From: DATFTE01 sp963802575
GTDB lineage: Bacteria > Acidobacteriota > Terriglobia > Terriglobales > Acidobacteriaceae
Direction of reading: 5' to 3'
NCBI GenBank assembly: GCA_963802575.1
Contig: CAWDJF010000006.1
Coordinates: 124,001-188,000, forward strand
DNA length: 64,000 nucleotides
A model generated the notes under the pieces. It was not told where the DNA came from. It ran no database searches and saw only the letters and a list, made by a program, of their open reading frames with translations. Of the stretch, positions 35,689 to 45,819 are shown in pieces. The position numbers were made by a program, and so were the translations under genes. Each line of letters begins with the position of its first letter. The stretch's first letter is position 1.

Positions 35689-36026
35689 AAGGAATGAATT
35701 CAATTCTACCGAAGGCCGGGGCGTCTGGCTTGGCGGTGCAAGGTCTTGCATGAGAAAAGTCACCAGGTTGCAAAACAGGGTGAAGTTCACACAATGTTTC
35801 TGGTTGTAGATGTTTCATCGCTAAGATCATCAGGCTTAAGCAGTTACTAAATCCCACAGAAAGCTTCTAAAATCCGTAGGCCCGCGGTCATACCAGCACT
35901 ATAATCTTGCAAGTCTTTTATTTGCGTTTGGTTGGCAGTCTCCTTATGTCTCAGGTCGTGGCACGGAACGTGCAGAACTCTGTTCGGGGTAATTTGCTGC
36001 GATTGCCGGACCCTCCCGGCCAGCCC

Positions 36027-38852
36027 ATGAACAGGGACTTCCAAATCCGTTTTACCGCTGTGCTGTTGGCCCTGTTAACGGTAGCAGCGGCTTCCCTTGC
36101 CTGGGTTAATTTCCAGAAAGAACGCGATTTCCCAGTTCCGAGTGACGGCGTGTGGTGGGTGGAGCACGACGCGAAGCTGGTCGCTGATCGTGTGGAACCC
36201 ATGGGGCCCGGCGACAAGGGCGGCATTCGCCCCGGGGACCGGCTGACCGCAGTCAACCAGCAACCCGTGCCCGACGTCGGCGCGGTGACGCGTGAACTCT
36301 ACCGCTCGGGCGTGTGGTCGAAAACGACATACTCGGTGATCCGTAATTCGGTGCCGCTGGATGCGGTGGTGATTCCGGTTCCCACCGATAAATCGCTCTA
36401 CAACTGGCTGCGCTTCATAGCGCTGATCTATCTGGGGATCGGGATCTACGTGCTGCTGCGGCGCTGGACTGCGCCCGGCTCGACTCACTTCTACGTTTTC
36501 TGCCTGGTCTCGTTCGTCTTTTACTCATTCCATTACACGGGGAAGTTCAACTTCTTCGATTGGGTAATCCTTTGGGGTAATGAAGTGGCGTGGCTGTTGC
36601 AGCCAGCGCTGTTTCTGCACTTCGTACTCACATTCCCCGAGAAGCGCAATTTCGTTCGCAAGCACAACTGGGCGATTCCGCTGATCTACCTGCCCGGACT
36701 TCTGCTGTTCAGCGTTTTCCTGTTCGCACTTGAGAATCTGAAGGCGAGCGAGCATCTGCGCTTCAACCTTGATCGGTTCCAGATGGGTTATCTGGCCGCG
36801 TTTTTCGTGGCCGCCGCCGGAGTGCTCTGGAACAGCTACCGGCGAGCCAGCACGCCGATTCTGCGACAGCAACTGAAGTGGGTGACCCGGGGAACCATTC
36901 TGGCGATCACGCCGTTCACGCTGTTTTATGTGATTCCCTACCTGACCGGATCGCTGGCCACGACCGCGATGAAGGTCTCAGTGTTGTCCCTGGGACTTCT
37001 GCCGCTCACGTTTGGATACGCCATCTTCCGCTACCGCTTGATGGACGTCGACCTGATCTTCAAGCGTGGCATGGTTTACACCCTGGCGGCCGGGTTGATC
37101 GTCGCGACGTATTTCGCGGTCATTGCCGGCGTGGCCGAACTGGTACATGCGCAGATTCCCAACTCGGGCCCGTACGGGTTGATTCTGGCGATCGTGGTCA
37201 CGGCCTTGCTGTTCGACCCGGTGCGTAAATGGATTCAGGCACGCGTCGATCAGTTCTTCTATCGCAGCGGATATGACTATCGCCAGACGCTGATTGAGTT
37301 TGGACGTGAACTGAGCTCCGAGACCGATCTCGACAAGATGCTCAGTTCCCTGGTCGACCGGCTGTCACGCACTTTGCTCGTCGATCGCATGGCAGTGTTT
37401 CTTGCAGCCAGCGAACCTCCGCACCGTTTCGTGGTGGCGAAGTCGTTCGGCATGTCGCAGACCGCCGGAATGGACCTGAGCTTCTTGAGTGCGCCGAGGC
37501 CCGAGATGGAAGCTGGGCATTTGTTCTTCGACAATACTCATCAGGTTCCACGCGAAGATCGCAGCGCACAAGACGCAATTCGCAAACTTGATTTCAATTA
37601 CTACATACCCTGCCGGGCGCAGAAGCGCGTAATCGCAGTCTTGGGTTTGGGCAAGACGATTGAGGGCGACTTCCTGACCAGCGAAGATGTGGAGTTGCTC
37701 GAAACTCTCGCTGGATATCTCGGGATCGCGATTCAGAATGCACGGCTGTATGCGTCGCTTGAGCAGAAGGTCCAGCAGTACGAGCGGCTGAAAGACTTCA
37801 ACGAGAACATCGTCGAGTCGATCAACGTCGGCGTGCTGGCGGTGGACTTGGCGGACCGCATCGAGTCGTGGAACTCGCAGATGGAAGTGATGTACGCGCT
37901 GCCGCGATGGCAGGCGTTGACACGCCCTTTGAGCGAAGTGTTCCCGGCGGCCTTCGTTGAGGAGTTCTACCGGGTGCGACAGAATCCCGGGATTCATAAC
38001 CTCTACAAGTTCCGCTTGGGCACGCCTACGGGCGAAGGGCGCATCGTGAATGTCGCCATCGCGCCGCTGGTCACGAAAAAGTTCAACGTGATCGGGCGGT
38101 TGATCATCATGGATGACATCACCGAGCGCATGGAACTGGAGTCGCAGCTGTCGCAGGCCGACAAGCTTTCGTCGATCGGATTGCTGGCAGCCGGCGTGGC
38201 GCACGAAGTGAACACTCCGCTGGCGGTGATTTCCTCCTATGCACAGATGCTCTCGAAGCAGTTGCAGGATGATCCGCAGAAGAGCAGTCTGATGGAGAAG
38301 ATCACCCGGCAGACGTTCCGCGCCTCGGAGATCGTCAACAACCTGCTGAACTTCTCGCGCACCAGCGGAACAGAATTCACCGATGTCGACGTGAACAAGA
38401 TTATTGGCGATACGCTGGCGCTGCTCGAGCACCAGTTCAAGACCACGAAAATCAAAGTGCAGGACGAGTTGTGCGATCACCTGCCATTGATTCACGGGAA
38501 TGCCGGACGGTTGCAGCAGGTGTTTTTGAACCTGTTCCTGAACGCACGTGATGCAATGGCAAAGGGCGGCACACTGCGCGTTTCGACCTCAAATGGAGAA
38601 GGCGTGAGTGTGACGGTATCTGACACCGGCACTGGTATTGCGCAGGAACATATTGCCCGCATCTACGACCCGTTCTTTACTACCAAGACCGCGCCGCAGG
38701 GCCAGCAAAATAGGGGCACCGGCCTGGGCCTCTCGGTGACCTACGGCATCATCCAAGAGCATGCGGGAAAGATTCGCGTAGAGAGCCGTCCGGGCGAAGG
38801 CACGACGTTCTATCTCGATTTCCCCCTGACCAGGAAGGCTGTAAATGTCTGA
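36027..38852 (+). CDS. Membrane sensor histidine kinase with PDZ, GAF and PAS domains
   Basis: A 941-residue kinase from ATG 36027 (MNRDFQIRFTAVLLALL); two earlier starts (TTG 35907, ATG 35946) give a leader unlike a membrane protein. Order: one helix, a PDZ-like domain (about 50-110, GPGDKGGIRPGDRLTAVNQQ), a block of about seven helices (130-400), a GAF domain (about 430-590), a PAS domain (about 630-730), then HisKA with GVAHEVNTPLAVIS and an ATPase domain with NLFLNARDAM, DTGTGI and GTGLGLSV. It overlaps the downstream sigma-54 regulator by eight bases, so they form a two-component pair. The divergent upstream gap 35689-36026 carries no other gene. Confidence 0.95.
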   Translation: MNRDFQIRFTAVLLALLTVAAASLAWVNFQKERDFPVPSDGVWWVEHDAKLVADRVEPMGPGDKGGIRPGDRLTAVNQQPVPDVGAVTRELYRSGVWSKTTYSVIRNSVPLDAVVIPVPTDKSLYNWLRFIALIYLGIGIYVLLRRWTAPGSTHFYVFCLVSFVFYSFHYTGKFNFFDWVILWGNEVAWLLQPALFLHFVLTFPEKRNFVRKHNWAIPLIYLPGLLLFSVFLFALENLKASEHLRFNLDRFQMGYLAAFFVAAAGVLWNSYRRASTPILRQQLKWVTRGTILAITPFTLFYVIPYLTGSLATTAMKVSVLSLGLLPLTFGYAIFRYRLMDVDLIFKRGMVYTLAAGLIVATYFAVIAGVAELVHAQIPNSGPYGLILAIVVTALLFDPVRKWIQARVDQFFYRSGYDYRQTLIEFGRELSSETDLDKMLSSLVDRLSRTLLVDRMAVFLAASEPPHRFVVAKSFGMSQTAGMDLSFLSAPRPEMEAGHLFFDNTHQVPREDRSAQDAIRKLDFNYYIPCRAQKRVIAVLGLGKTIEGDFLTSEDVELLETLAGYLGIAIQNARLYASLEQKVQQYERLKDFNENIVESINVGVLAVDLADRIESWNSQMEVMYALPRWQALTRPLSEVFPAAFVEEFYRVRQNPGIHNLYKFRLGTPTGEGRIVNVAIAPLVTKKFNVIGRLIIMDDITERMELESQLSQADKLSSIGLLAAGVAHEVNTPLAVISSYAQMLSKQLQDDPQKSSLMEKITRQTFRASEIVNNLLNFSRTSGTEFTDVDVNKIIGDTLALLEHQFKTTKIKVQDELCDHLPLIHGNAGRLQQVFLNLFLNARDAMAKGGTLRVSTSNGEGVSVTVSDTGTGIAQEHIARIYDPFFTTKTAPQGQQNRGTGLGLSVTYGIIQEHAGKIRVESRPGEGTTFYLDFPLTRKAVNV

Positions 38853-40281
38853 AGCTGTTGTGATCCCCCAAAGGAACTTGAACGATTCGTCGGCATCCAC
38901 GGTGGGATCGGTGTTGATCATCGACGATGAAGCAGCGATTCGCGAATCGCTGCAGACGCTACTCGAGATGGAAGGCTACAGCGTCGAGTGCGCAGGCACG
39001 GCCGACGAAGGCCTGGTAAGAATCGGAGAACGCAGCTTCGATCTGGTGCTGCTCGACCTGGCGCTTCCCGACCGTAACGGGCTCGAGCTGCTCGTCGATC
39101 TGCATCGTCAGGACTCGCAGCTCTCGGTGATCATGATCACCGCGTACGGCACCGTGGAAAACGCCGTCAAGGCGATGCAGGCCGGAGCGGTGAATTTCAT
39201 CCAGAAGCCATGGGACAACGAGAAGTTGCTCGCCGACGTGCGGGCGGCCGTAGCTCGCCACAAAGCCGAAGAAGAGAACGTCCAACTCAAGCGCGCGCTG
39301 AAGCAGCGCTACAACTTTGAGAGCATCGTGGGAAAGAGCGAACCGATGCTGAAGATTTTCGATCTGGTGGCGCAGGTGGCGCCAAGCCGGTCGACCATTC
39401 TTCTGCAAGGCGAGAGCGGGACCGGAAAAGAGTTAATTGCGAAAGCCGTGCATCTGAATTCGCCCCGCAAGGATCGTCCATTTGTTCCGGTGAATACTGG
39501 GTCGATGCCCGCTGACTTGCTGGAATCGACTTTGTTCGGGCACGTGAAGGGCGCTTTCACCAGCGCTATAGCGTCGAAGAAAGGCCTGTTCGAGATTGCC
39601 GACCGCGGTACGCTGTTTCTCGACGAAATCGGCACTATGAGCATGGACACGCAAAGCAAGATTCTGCGCGTGCTGCAGGATCGCAAGTTCATGCATCTGG
39701 GCGGAGTCCACGAACTGCAGGTCGACGTGCGCATCATAGCCGCGACCAACGTGGATCTGCGGCAGCAAGTGAAAGACGGCAAGTTCCGCGAGGATCTGTT
39801 CTACCGGTTAAATGTCATCACGATTGACCTGCCTCCGCTGCGCCAGCGGAAAGAAGACATTCCCTTGCTGGTGGATTTCTTCCTCGACAAATACTCTCAA
39901 GAGAACGAACGCTCGCGCCGGCGCATGACTACTGAGGCTTTAAGGCCTCTGCTGGCGTACTCATGGCCCGGCAACGTGCGGGAGCTGGAAAATGTCATGG
40001 AACGGGCGGTAGTGCTCTCGTCGGGCCCGGACATCGGGATGGATTTGCTGCCCGATCAGATCGCGGGACGAGGAACGGCGTTCCCCATCCTCGAGCATCG
40101 CGCGGACGCTTCGCTGTTCGACATCATGGAAGAGTGCGAGCGACACATCATCATCGACATGCTCGACAAGTGCGGCTGGAATCAGACCGAAGCCGCGGAG
40201 CGCTTCCACGTGCCGCTTTCTACCCTAAATCAGAAAATCAAGCGGTTGAATATTGAGATTAAGAAGAAGACGCGGGAGTAG
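38845..40281 (+). CDS. Sigma-54-dependent NtrC-family response regulator
   Basis: A 478-residue activator. The receiver domain (about 21-140) carries phosphoacceptor Asp71 (LVLLDLALPDRNG) and Lys in IQKPWD. The AAA+ domain has Walker A GESGTGKE (189-196), Walker B LFLDEIG and arginine finger FREDLFYRLNV. The sigma-54 contact loop reads GAFTSA (236-241) instead of the usual GAFTGA. The C-terminal Fis-type helix-turn-helix reads NQTEAAERFHVPLSTLNQKI. The start at 38845 overlaps the kinase stop, so translation is coupled. Target promoters are not evident in the window. Confidence 0.95.
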   Translation: MSEAVVIPQRNLNDSSASTVGSVLIIDDEAAIRESLQTLLEMEGYSVECAGTADEGLVRIGERSFDLVLLDLALPDRNGLELLVDLHRQDSQLSVIMITAYGTVENAVKAMQAGAVNFIQKPWDNEKLLADVRAAVARHKAEEENVQLKRALKQRYNFESIVGKSEPMLKIFDLVAQVAPSRSTILLQGESGTGKELIAKAVHLNSPRKDRPFVPVNTGSMPADLLESTLFGHVKGAFTSAIASKKGLFEIADRGTLFLDEIGTMSMDTQSKILRVLQDRKFMHLGGVHELQVDVRIIAATNVDLRQQVKDGKFREDLFYRLNVITIDLPPLRQRKEDIPLLVDFFLDKYSQENERSRRRMTTEALRPLLAYSWPGNVRELENVMERAVVLSSGPDIGMDLLPDQIAGRGTAFPILEHRADASLFDIMEECERHIIIDMLDKCGWNQTEAAERFHVPLSTLNQKIKRLNIEIKKKTRE

Positions 40282-40337
40282 GCAGGGCTCTGGGCTCCAG
40301 GCTTGCTCCGGGACATCCCAGCGCGGAGGTTGGTCCC

Positions 40338-40840
40338 ATGAAATCTCGTTTTCTCATGTCGCTCCTACTGTTTGCGACGCCCCTTATCGCCCAAGAAAAA
40401 ATGCGAATGGAAGACAGTTATCCGCGCTGGGCAAAGGCTCAGAAGTACGTGGGGACGGGATTTGAAGCCATCGACTGTTTCGCTGGTCAGGTGAAAGTTC
40501 ATGGGAAACGCGTCACTCGACAGCCCTTTTCTGTTTTCTCGCCGGACAGCAATGTGAAATGTTGCGGGACACTCGTAAGGACCGCCCGAACCGATCAGCA
40601 CGGACACTTTCTTGTAGAACCTATGCGGGAAGGCGAGTATTTCGCGCGAATTTCAGTTCAAAGGAATTGAGCACGTCGTCAGCTTCGCCATTATTGAAAC
40701 CTACGGATCGGTGTGGAGGAGGCGACTTCGTCCAAATTAATTTCTTGGAACCGCACAAAACTCGGATTCAAGAGTCGATCTGGATAAACGATTCTGGAGA
40801 GGATTGCGAAGAGAACGAGCCGCAATGCTATCGCAAGTAG
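40338..40840 (+). pseudogene. Small secreted protein, two frameshifts in this sequence
   Basis: Starts at ATG 40338 behind GGAGG with a signal peptide (MKSRFLMSLLLFATPLIAQE) and a domain with cysteines in SNVKCCGTLVRTARTDQHGH, which resembles a carboxypeptidase-regulatory turn. Near 40649 the frame must shift by one base to read EFQFKGIEHVVSFAIIETY, and again at about 40705 to read DRCGGGDFVQINFLEPHK. The third segment ends at 40840 (EENEPQCYRK). Each shift is a one-base insertion. Repaired length is about 166 residues. Either the gene is decaying or the sequence contains two errors. Confidence 0.65.
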
Positions 40841-40913
40841 ACTCAGCCCGACGTTGGGGCGGAAAATCTCCACTTCCCACTCATCACTCAACACCATTCC
40901 CAAGCTCCCTTTT

Positions 40914-40948
40914 CTGAAAGCTGACAGCTGACAGCTGAAAGCTTTCTG
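40914..40948. repeat. Word-repeat tract CTGAAAGCTGACAGCTGACAGCTG
   Basis: A self-complementary run: CTGAAAGCTGACAGCTGACAGCTGAAAGCTTTCTG, just upstream of the mlaE-like gene. Same word style as at 45820-45855, 46241-46284, 60951-61040 and 63102-63132. Confidence 0.75.
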
Positions 40949-40980
40949 TTATATTGCGATGAGTTCAGTCGGAGCGACGG

Positions 40981-41781
40981 ATGGCTGATGGCGATCTGAC
41001 AATCGAGTTCACCTCACCGCTTGAGTTTGCGAAAAAAAAGGTTGCGTCGATCCAGGAGTATTCCATGCTGGCGGCGCAATCGGTTGCCAACCTATTTCGC
41101 CGTCCCTTGTACATCGCCGACATGATGCAGCAGGCCGACCTGATCGGTTTTGGGTCGTTGCCAATCGTACTCGCGTCGGTCTTCTTTACAGGTGCAGCGT
41201 TGGCACTGAATAGCGCGACCACGCTCAGCAGGTTTGGCGCTGAGACGGTTGTCGGACAACTGGTTTCCGTCGGCATCGTGCGCGAACTGGGTCCGGTTCT
41301 GGCGGGTCTAGTGGTGGCTGGACGGAACGCCTCCGGCATGGCCAGCGAACTCGGGTCGATGATCGTGACCGAGCAGATCGACGCCATGCGCGCGCTGGGC
41401 ACCGATCCCGCGAAGAAGCTGGTCACTCCTCGCATGGTCGCGACCGTGATCATGCTGTTCTTCCTCACCATTCTGGGCGACTTTATGGGGCTGCTGGGCG
41501 GCAGTTTCGTCGCCAGCGGACTGTTGGGCCTGGATTCTCACGAGTATTGGAGCAATGCCTGGCAGACCCTGGTGTACTCCGACGTCTTCATGGGACTGTC
41601 AAAGCCGATTGTCTTCGGCTTTATCATCGCAACCATCGGCTGTTACTACGGACTGTCGACAAAAGGCGGCACGCAGGGTGTCGGACGGGCGACCACTGAA
41701 GCCGTGGTGGCGTCGATGATTCTGATCATCGTAGTGGACGTCTTCGTGACCCGATTCCTGATGGTGGTTCTGGGATCCTAA
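40981..41781 (+). CDS. MlaE-family lipid ABC transporter permease
   Basis: A 266-residue permease of the MlaE/MCE-linked family, which moves phospholipids between the membranes. Hallmarks: SVGIVRELGPVLAGLVVAGR, ASELGSMIVTEQIDAMRALG and the conserved helix block up to ILIIVVDVFVTRFL. It is followed two bases later by its ATPase gene. No MlaD-type MCE, MlaB or MlaC gene follows, so the substrate-binding part must be elsewhere. The N-terminal amphipathic region is retained. Confidence 0.93.
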   Translation: MADGDLTIEFTSPLEFAKKKVASIQEYSMLAAQSVANLFRRPLYIADMMQQADLIGFGSLPIVLASVFFTGAALALNSATTLSRFGAETVVGQLVSVGIVRELGPVLAGLVVAGRNASGMASELGSMIVTEQIDAMRALGTDPAKKLVTPRMVATVIMLFFLTILGDFMGLLGGSFVASGLLGLDSHEYWSNAWQTLVYSDVFMGLSKPIVFGFIIATIGCYYGLSTKGGTQGVGRATTEAVVASMILIIVVDVFVTRFLMVVLGS

Positions 41782-41783
41782 GC

Positions 41784-42632
41784 ATGTCGACTCCCTCTCT
41801 GCCAGTGGAAGCACCTGCGGCGAGCAGCACATCCGCATCGAACAACGTCATCGTCTTCGAGGACGTCTCGATGTCGTTCGAAGACAAGACTGTGCTCGAT
41901 GGAATCTCCTTCCATCTTCCCCGTGGTGAAACCAAAGCCCTGTTCGGTGTCGCGGGATCGGGAAAGAGCACCATCCTGAAACTGGCTCTGGGCCTGCTCA
42001 AACCCGATAGCGGGCGCATCATTGTGCTGGGCGAAGACATTACTCAGATGAACGAGGACGATCTGTTCGAGTTGCGTCGCCGCGTGGGGATCGTCTTCCA
42101 GGAGAGCGCGCTATTCGACTCGCTTACCGTGCGTGAGAACGTCGCGTACCGTTTGATGGAAGAACGCGACGTACCAGAGGAGGAGATCGAAAAACGGGTA
42201 CGTGAGGTGCTGAGTTTCGTCGAACTAGAGCACACGGTCGATCTGTTTCCTTCAGAGTTGTCTGGAGGCATGCGGCGGCGCGTCGCGATTGCGCGCGCGA
42301 TTATTACCCAGCCTGAGGTCCTGCTTTACGATTCACCGACCGGAGGGCTTGATCCCGTCACCTCGACCACAATCGTGGAATTGATTGTGAAGCAGCGCGA
42401 TGTTTACAAGACCAGTGCGTTGATGGTGACACACCGCTTGCAGGACGCCTTCATCATGGCGACTCACTATTTCGACCGCACTACGAACAAGATGCAACCG
42501 CTCCCCAAGGGCGCGCGCGGAGAAGTTCGCATGAGCTTCCTGATTCTGCGTGAAGGAAAGATTATCTTTGATGGGGACGCGAAGGATTTGGCGGCGTCCA
42601 AAGACGAGTACATCAAGGAGTACATCTCTTAG
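41784..42632 (+). CDS. MlaF-family ABC transporter ATPase
   Basis: A 282-residue ATPase that pairs with the MlaE-like permease two bases upstream. Walker A is GVAGSGKS (55-62), Q-loop VFQESALFD, signature LSGGM (159-163) and Walker B region VLLYDSPTGGLDP, with Asp183 followed by Ser184 instead of the catalytic glutamate. The H-loop histidine is in MVTHRLQDAF. The C-terminal extension includes RMSFLILREGKIIFDGDA. The substitution of the Walker B glutamate is unusual for an active pump. The first 20 residues are low-complexity. Confidence 0.93.
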   Translation: MSTPSLPVEAPAASSTSASNNVIVFEDVSMSFEDKTVLDGISFHLPRGETKALFGVAGSGKSTILKLALGLLKPDSGRIIVLGEDITQMNEDDLFELRRRVGIVFQESALFDSLTVRENVAYRLMEERDVPEEEIEKRVREVLSFVELEHTVDLFPSELSGGMRRRVAIARAIITQPEVLLYDSPTGGLDPVTSTTIVELIVKQRDVYKTSALMVTHRLQDAFIMATHYFDRTTNKMQPLPKGARGEVRMSFLILREGKIIFDGDAKDLAASKDEYIKEYIS

Positions 42633-42708
42633 AACCGGCCGCCGGTCGCGGGTGGCCGGTGGCAATAAACGAACCTGCCACCTGCCGCCTGCAACCTGCG
42701 ACCGGTTC
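42633..42708. repeat. GGTCGCGGG-type hairpin between convergent genes
   Basis: GAACCGGCCGCCGGTCGCGG to GGCCGGTGGCA (left arm) pairs with TGCCACCTGCCGCCTGCAAC to CTGCGACCGGTTC (right arm) around AATAAACGAACC. It begins at the ABC ATPase stop and ends three bases before the stop of the minus-strand gene, so it can terminate both. Confidence 0.85.
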
Positions 42709-42710
42709 AC

Positions 42711-43172
42711 CTAAGCTTTAGCCGCCTCGGCCATGGCCTTCTTCCGATTGGCCACACGAACTTCAGTGGCTGCCAGAAATTCCTGCGCACTCTTGGAGCT
42801 CTTGATCAGGCTCTCTATATGACGAAACATCGTCGGAGCCTGGAGCTTTTCACGCAGTTCGGGCAAGAACGATCGAACTTTGGCGAACATGAAAAACATC
42901 TCGCCGCTGAAGCTAGGTTCGAGAAACATCTCCTGGTTGACGACGCCGCGATCGGCGAAGGAGGCCATCATCTCCCAGTAACCAGTGACTTGGCGCATCC
43001 AAGCATTTTCCTGGGTACCTAACGCACCCGCAATCTTAACTACATCATCCGCTCCATTCGGCCAGAACTGCGTCAGCAGCCAGTTGCGGGCTTTGCGCAT
43101 TTCCGCTTCACGGCGAAGGTCGTACATCTTGAGGATCAACTCGGCATCGGCGGTAGTCGGCTTCTCGGACAT
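42711..43172 (-). CDS. Conserved hypothetical protein
   Basis: A 153-residue all-helical-looking soluble protein (MSEKPTTADAELILKMYDLR...). ATG 43172 was chosen for the ribosome site GGAGGG; the longer frame adds 50 unlike residues. Segments such as RKARNWLLTQFWPNGADDVV and YWEMMASFADRGVVNQEMFL suggest a compact helical bundle. No family name can be given. It ends against the hairpin at 42633-42708. Confidence 0.75.
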   Translation of the reverse strand: MSEKPTTADAELILKMYDLRREAEMRKARNWLLTQFWPNGADDVVKIAGALGTQENAWMRQVTGYWEMMASFADRGVVNQEMFLEPSFSGEMFFMFAKVRSFLPELREKLQAPTMFRHIESLIKSSKSAQEFLAATEVRVANRKKAMAEAAKA

Positions 43173-43275
43173 AATGCCCTCCAAAAATACTTTGATTTGG
43201 TTCCGGGGAAAAACAGACACACTACTAGCGATGAGAGTTACTCGAACAGAGAACGGTTGCAAAATATTCGCGACG

Positions 43276-45748
43276 CTAGCCGGCTGCCGCGGCTTCTCCC
43301 GGAGCAGCGCGCTCGTACTCACATTCCTTATTCGGGCACGCTATCACCGGGCCCGACTTCAACATCTTCTCGACCAGATACTCGTGTCCGCAACTCGGGC
43401 ACTTTTCGGGAATCGGCTTATTGGCCGAAGTGAACTTGCACTTCGGGTAATTCGAGCAGCCATAGAAGGTGTTGCCTTTGCGAGCGCGCTTTTCGACTAG
43501 CTCACCCTCGCTGCACAGAGGACACTTCACGCCGATGAAGTTCTGCTTCACGTACTTGCACTCGGGATATCCGCTGCAAGCGGTGAATTCGCCGTACCGT
43601 CCGTGGCGGATCATCATGATTGCGGCCACATTTCGGACAAGGCTCATCGAGCGGAATGTCTGGCACCTTCTTGCCTTGATCGAGACGCCGTGTGGTCTTG
43701 CAATCGGGATATCCGGTGCAGGCCATGAACTGGCCGAAGCGTCCGCGCTTCAGAACCATCACGCGGCCGCAGTTCTCGCAGTATTCTTCCTGCGTGGTCT
43801 CCTGGATATCGGCGGAATCGAGGTCCGGCAGGTTGATGGGATTTTCTTTGGTAAACGTGCAGCTTTCCGGATTTTCCTTGTCGTAGGTGCTGCAAGCGTA
43901 GAAAGATCCGTGCTTGCCCCACTTGATCACCAGGGGCGCGCCGCAGCGCTCACACTTCTCGTCCGTCGGTTTCTCCATACGCTTGATGTTTTCCATGTGC
44001 TTCTCAGCGTATTTGAGATCCTTCAGGAACTTTTTGTAGAACTCGGCGAGCGCGTCAGTCCAGGTCTCTTTGCCTTCCTCGATTTCGTCGAGTTCTTCTT
44101 CGAGGCGCGCGGTGTACTGCACATCGAAGATGTCGCGGAAGTTTTCGACTAATAGATCGGTAACCACCAAGCCGATTTCTGTGGGAACAAACTTCCCGCC
44201 GAGCTTTTGAACGTACTGGCGCTCCTGGATAGTGCTCAGAATCGCCGAGTACGTGGACGGGCGTCCGATGCCGCGTTCTTCGAGCTCCTTGACCAGCGAA
44301 GCTTCGTTGTAGCGCGGAGGCGGCTCGGTGAAATGTTGCTCGGGCTTCAGTTCGCGCAGTGTAAGTTTCTGTCCCGCTTCGAGCGGCGGCAGCTTGTGCT
44401 TGAGTTCCTCGTCTTCTTCGTCTTTGCCTTCTTTGGATTCTTCGTAAACTTTGAGGAAGCCGTCGAACTTCAGCACGGAACCGGTCACGCGGAACCAGAA
44501 CACGCCTGAACCAGACTTGGCGTCGATATCGACGGTGGTCTGATCGAAGACTGCGGGCATGATCTGGGACGCGATGAAGCGCTGCCAGATCAGCTTGTAG
44601 ACCTTGTATTCATCTTCTTTTAAGTATTGCTTGATCTGGTCGGGATGGCGCATGGCCGCGGTCGGGCGAATGGCTTCGTGCGCTTCCTGCGCGCCTTTCT
44701 TCGACTTGAAGGTGTTTGGCGCCTCGGGCAGATACTGTTCGCCGTATTGGGTCTTAATGTAGTCGCGCACCTCGGCCAGCGCTTCGTTTGAAACGCGGGT
44801 GGAATCGGTACGCATATAAGTAATGAGGCCGACCAATCCTTCTTCGCCGAGTTCCACGCCTTCATAAAGGCGCTGCGCGATCATCATGGTGCGCTTCACG
44901 CTGAAACGCAGCTTGCGCGAGGAATCCTGTTGCAGCTTGCTAGTGGTGAACGGAGGAGTCGCGTTGCGGCGGCGCTCTTTCCTATCGACACTGCGCACGA
45001 GCCAGTCCGCTTGTTCGAGAGCGGCGCGAATTTGTTCTGCTTCTTCCGCGTTATGGACTTCGACCTTTTCTTCGCCTTTGCCAAGGAAACGCGCGTCGAA
45101 TGCAGGTGGCTTGGGTCCGGCGAGGTGAGCGTCGATCGTCCAATACTCGACCTTCTGGAAGGCTTTGATTTCGCGTTCGCGCTCGACGATCAGGCGGAGA
45201 GCGACGGTTTGCACACGCCCGGCGGAGAGGCCACGGCGGACTTTGTCCCAGAGCAGCGGTGAAACCTGATATCCCACCAGGCGGTCGAGAACACGACGGG
45301 CCTGCTGCGCGTCGACCAGATTTTGATCGATGTCGCGAGGATGCTCAAAGGCTTCACGCACCGCGCGCTGCGTAATTTCGTTGAAGGTGACGCGGCGGAT
45401 GCGTTCGCTGCCGTCGTCTGCCTTCTTTTTCTTCTTGCCCTTGGAGTCGTTCCCCAGTTCCTCGGCCAAATGCCACGCGATGGCCTCGCCTTCGCGATCC
45501 GGATCGGGCGCCAGATAGATGTTGTCGGCCGAAAGCGCCAACTTCTTCAGCCTGGTTAGAACTTTCTCTTTGCCGGGGATGACGATGTACTCCGTATCGA
45601 AATGATTATCGATATCGACACCCAGCGTACTTTTGGGCAGGTCTTTCACATGGCCGAGCGAAGCCTCGACGGTGAAACCCTTCCCCAGATATTTTTGGAT
45701 CGTTTTCGCCTTGGCTGGCGACTCTACGATGACTAAACCTTTAGACAA
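43276..45748 (-). CDS. topA: DNA topoisomerase I, frameshifted near the C-terminus in this sequence
   Basis: Relaxes negative supercoils through a 5'-phosphotyrosine link. From ATG 45748: TOPRIM region (LVIVESPAKAKTIQKYLG; acidic cluster PDPDREGE near 81-88), catalytic Tyr311 in GLITYMRTDSTRVS, and C-terminal zinc ribbons (CERCGAPL, CENCGRVM, CPKCG). At about 43618 the frame breaks: CPKCGRN continues only after skipping one base, as MMIRHGRYGEFTACSGYP, with further ribbons KCPLCSEG and KCPSCGHE up to 43276. Repaired length is about 823 residues. The gene is normally essential, so a sequence error is more likely than loss. It lies downstream of dprA with an insertion between them. Confidence 0.94.
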
Positions 45749-45819
45749 TGTTCCCTCGGTCGATCAAATAATGGTTTCGAAGCTAGCACGAATCGGATGA
45801 AGTCAACAAGTTCCCCGTC

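Noticed and set aside
37365..38495. Minus-strand ORF of 376 codons over the sensor kinase
   Set aside because: Shadow of the GAF/PAS/HisKA region; no ribosome site and no recognisable motif.
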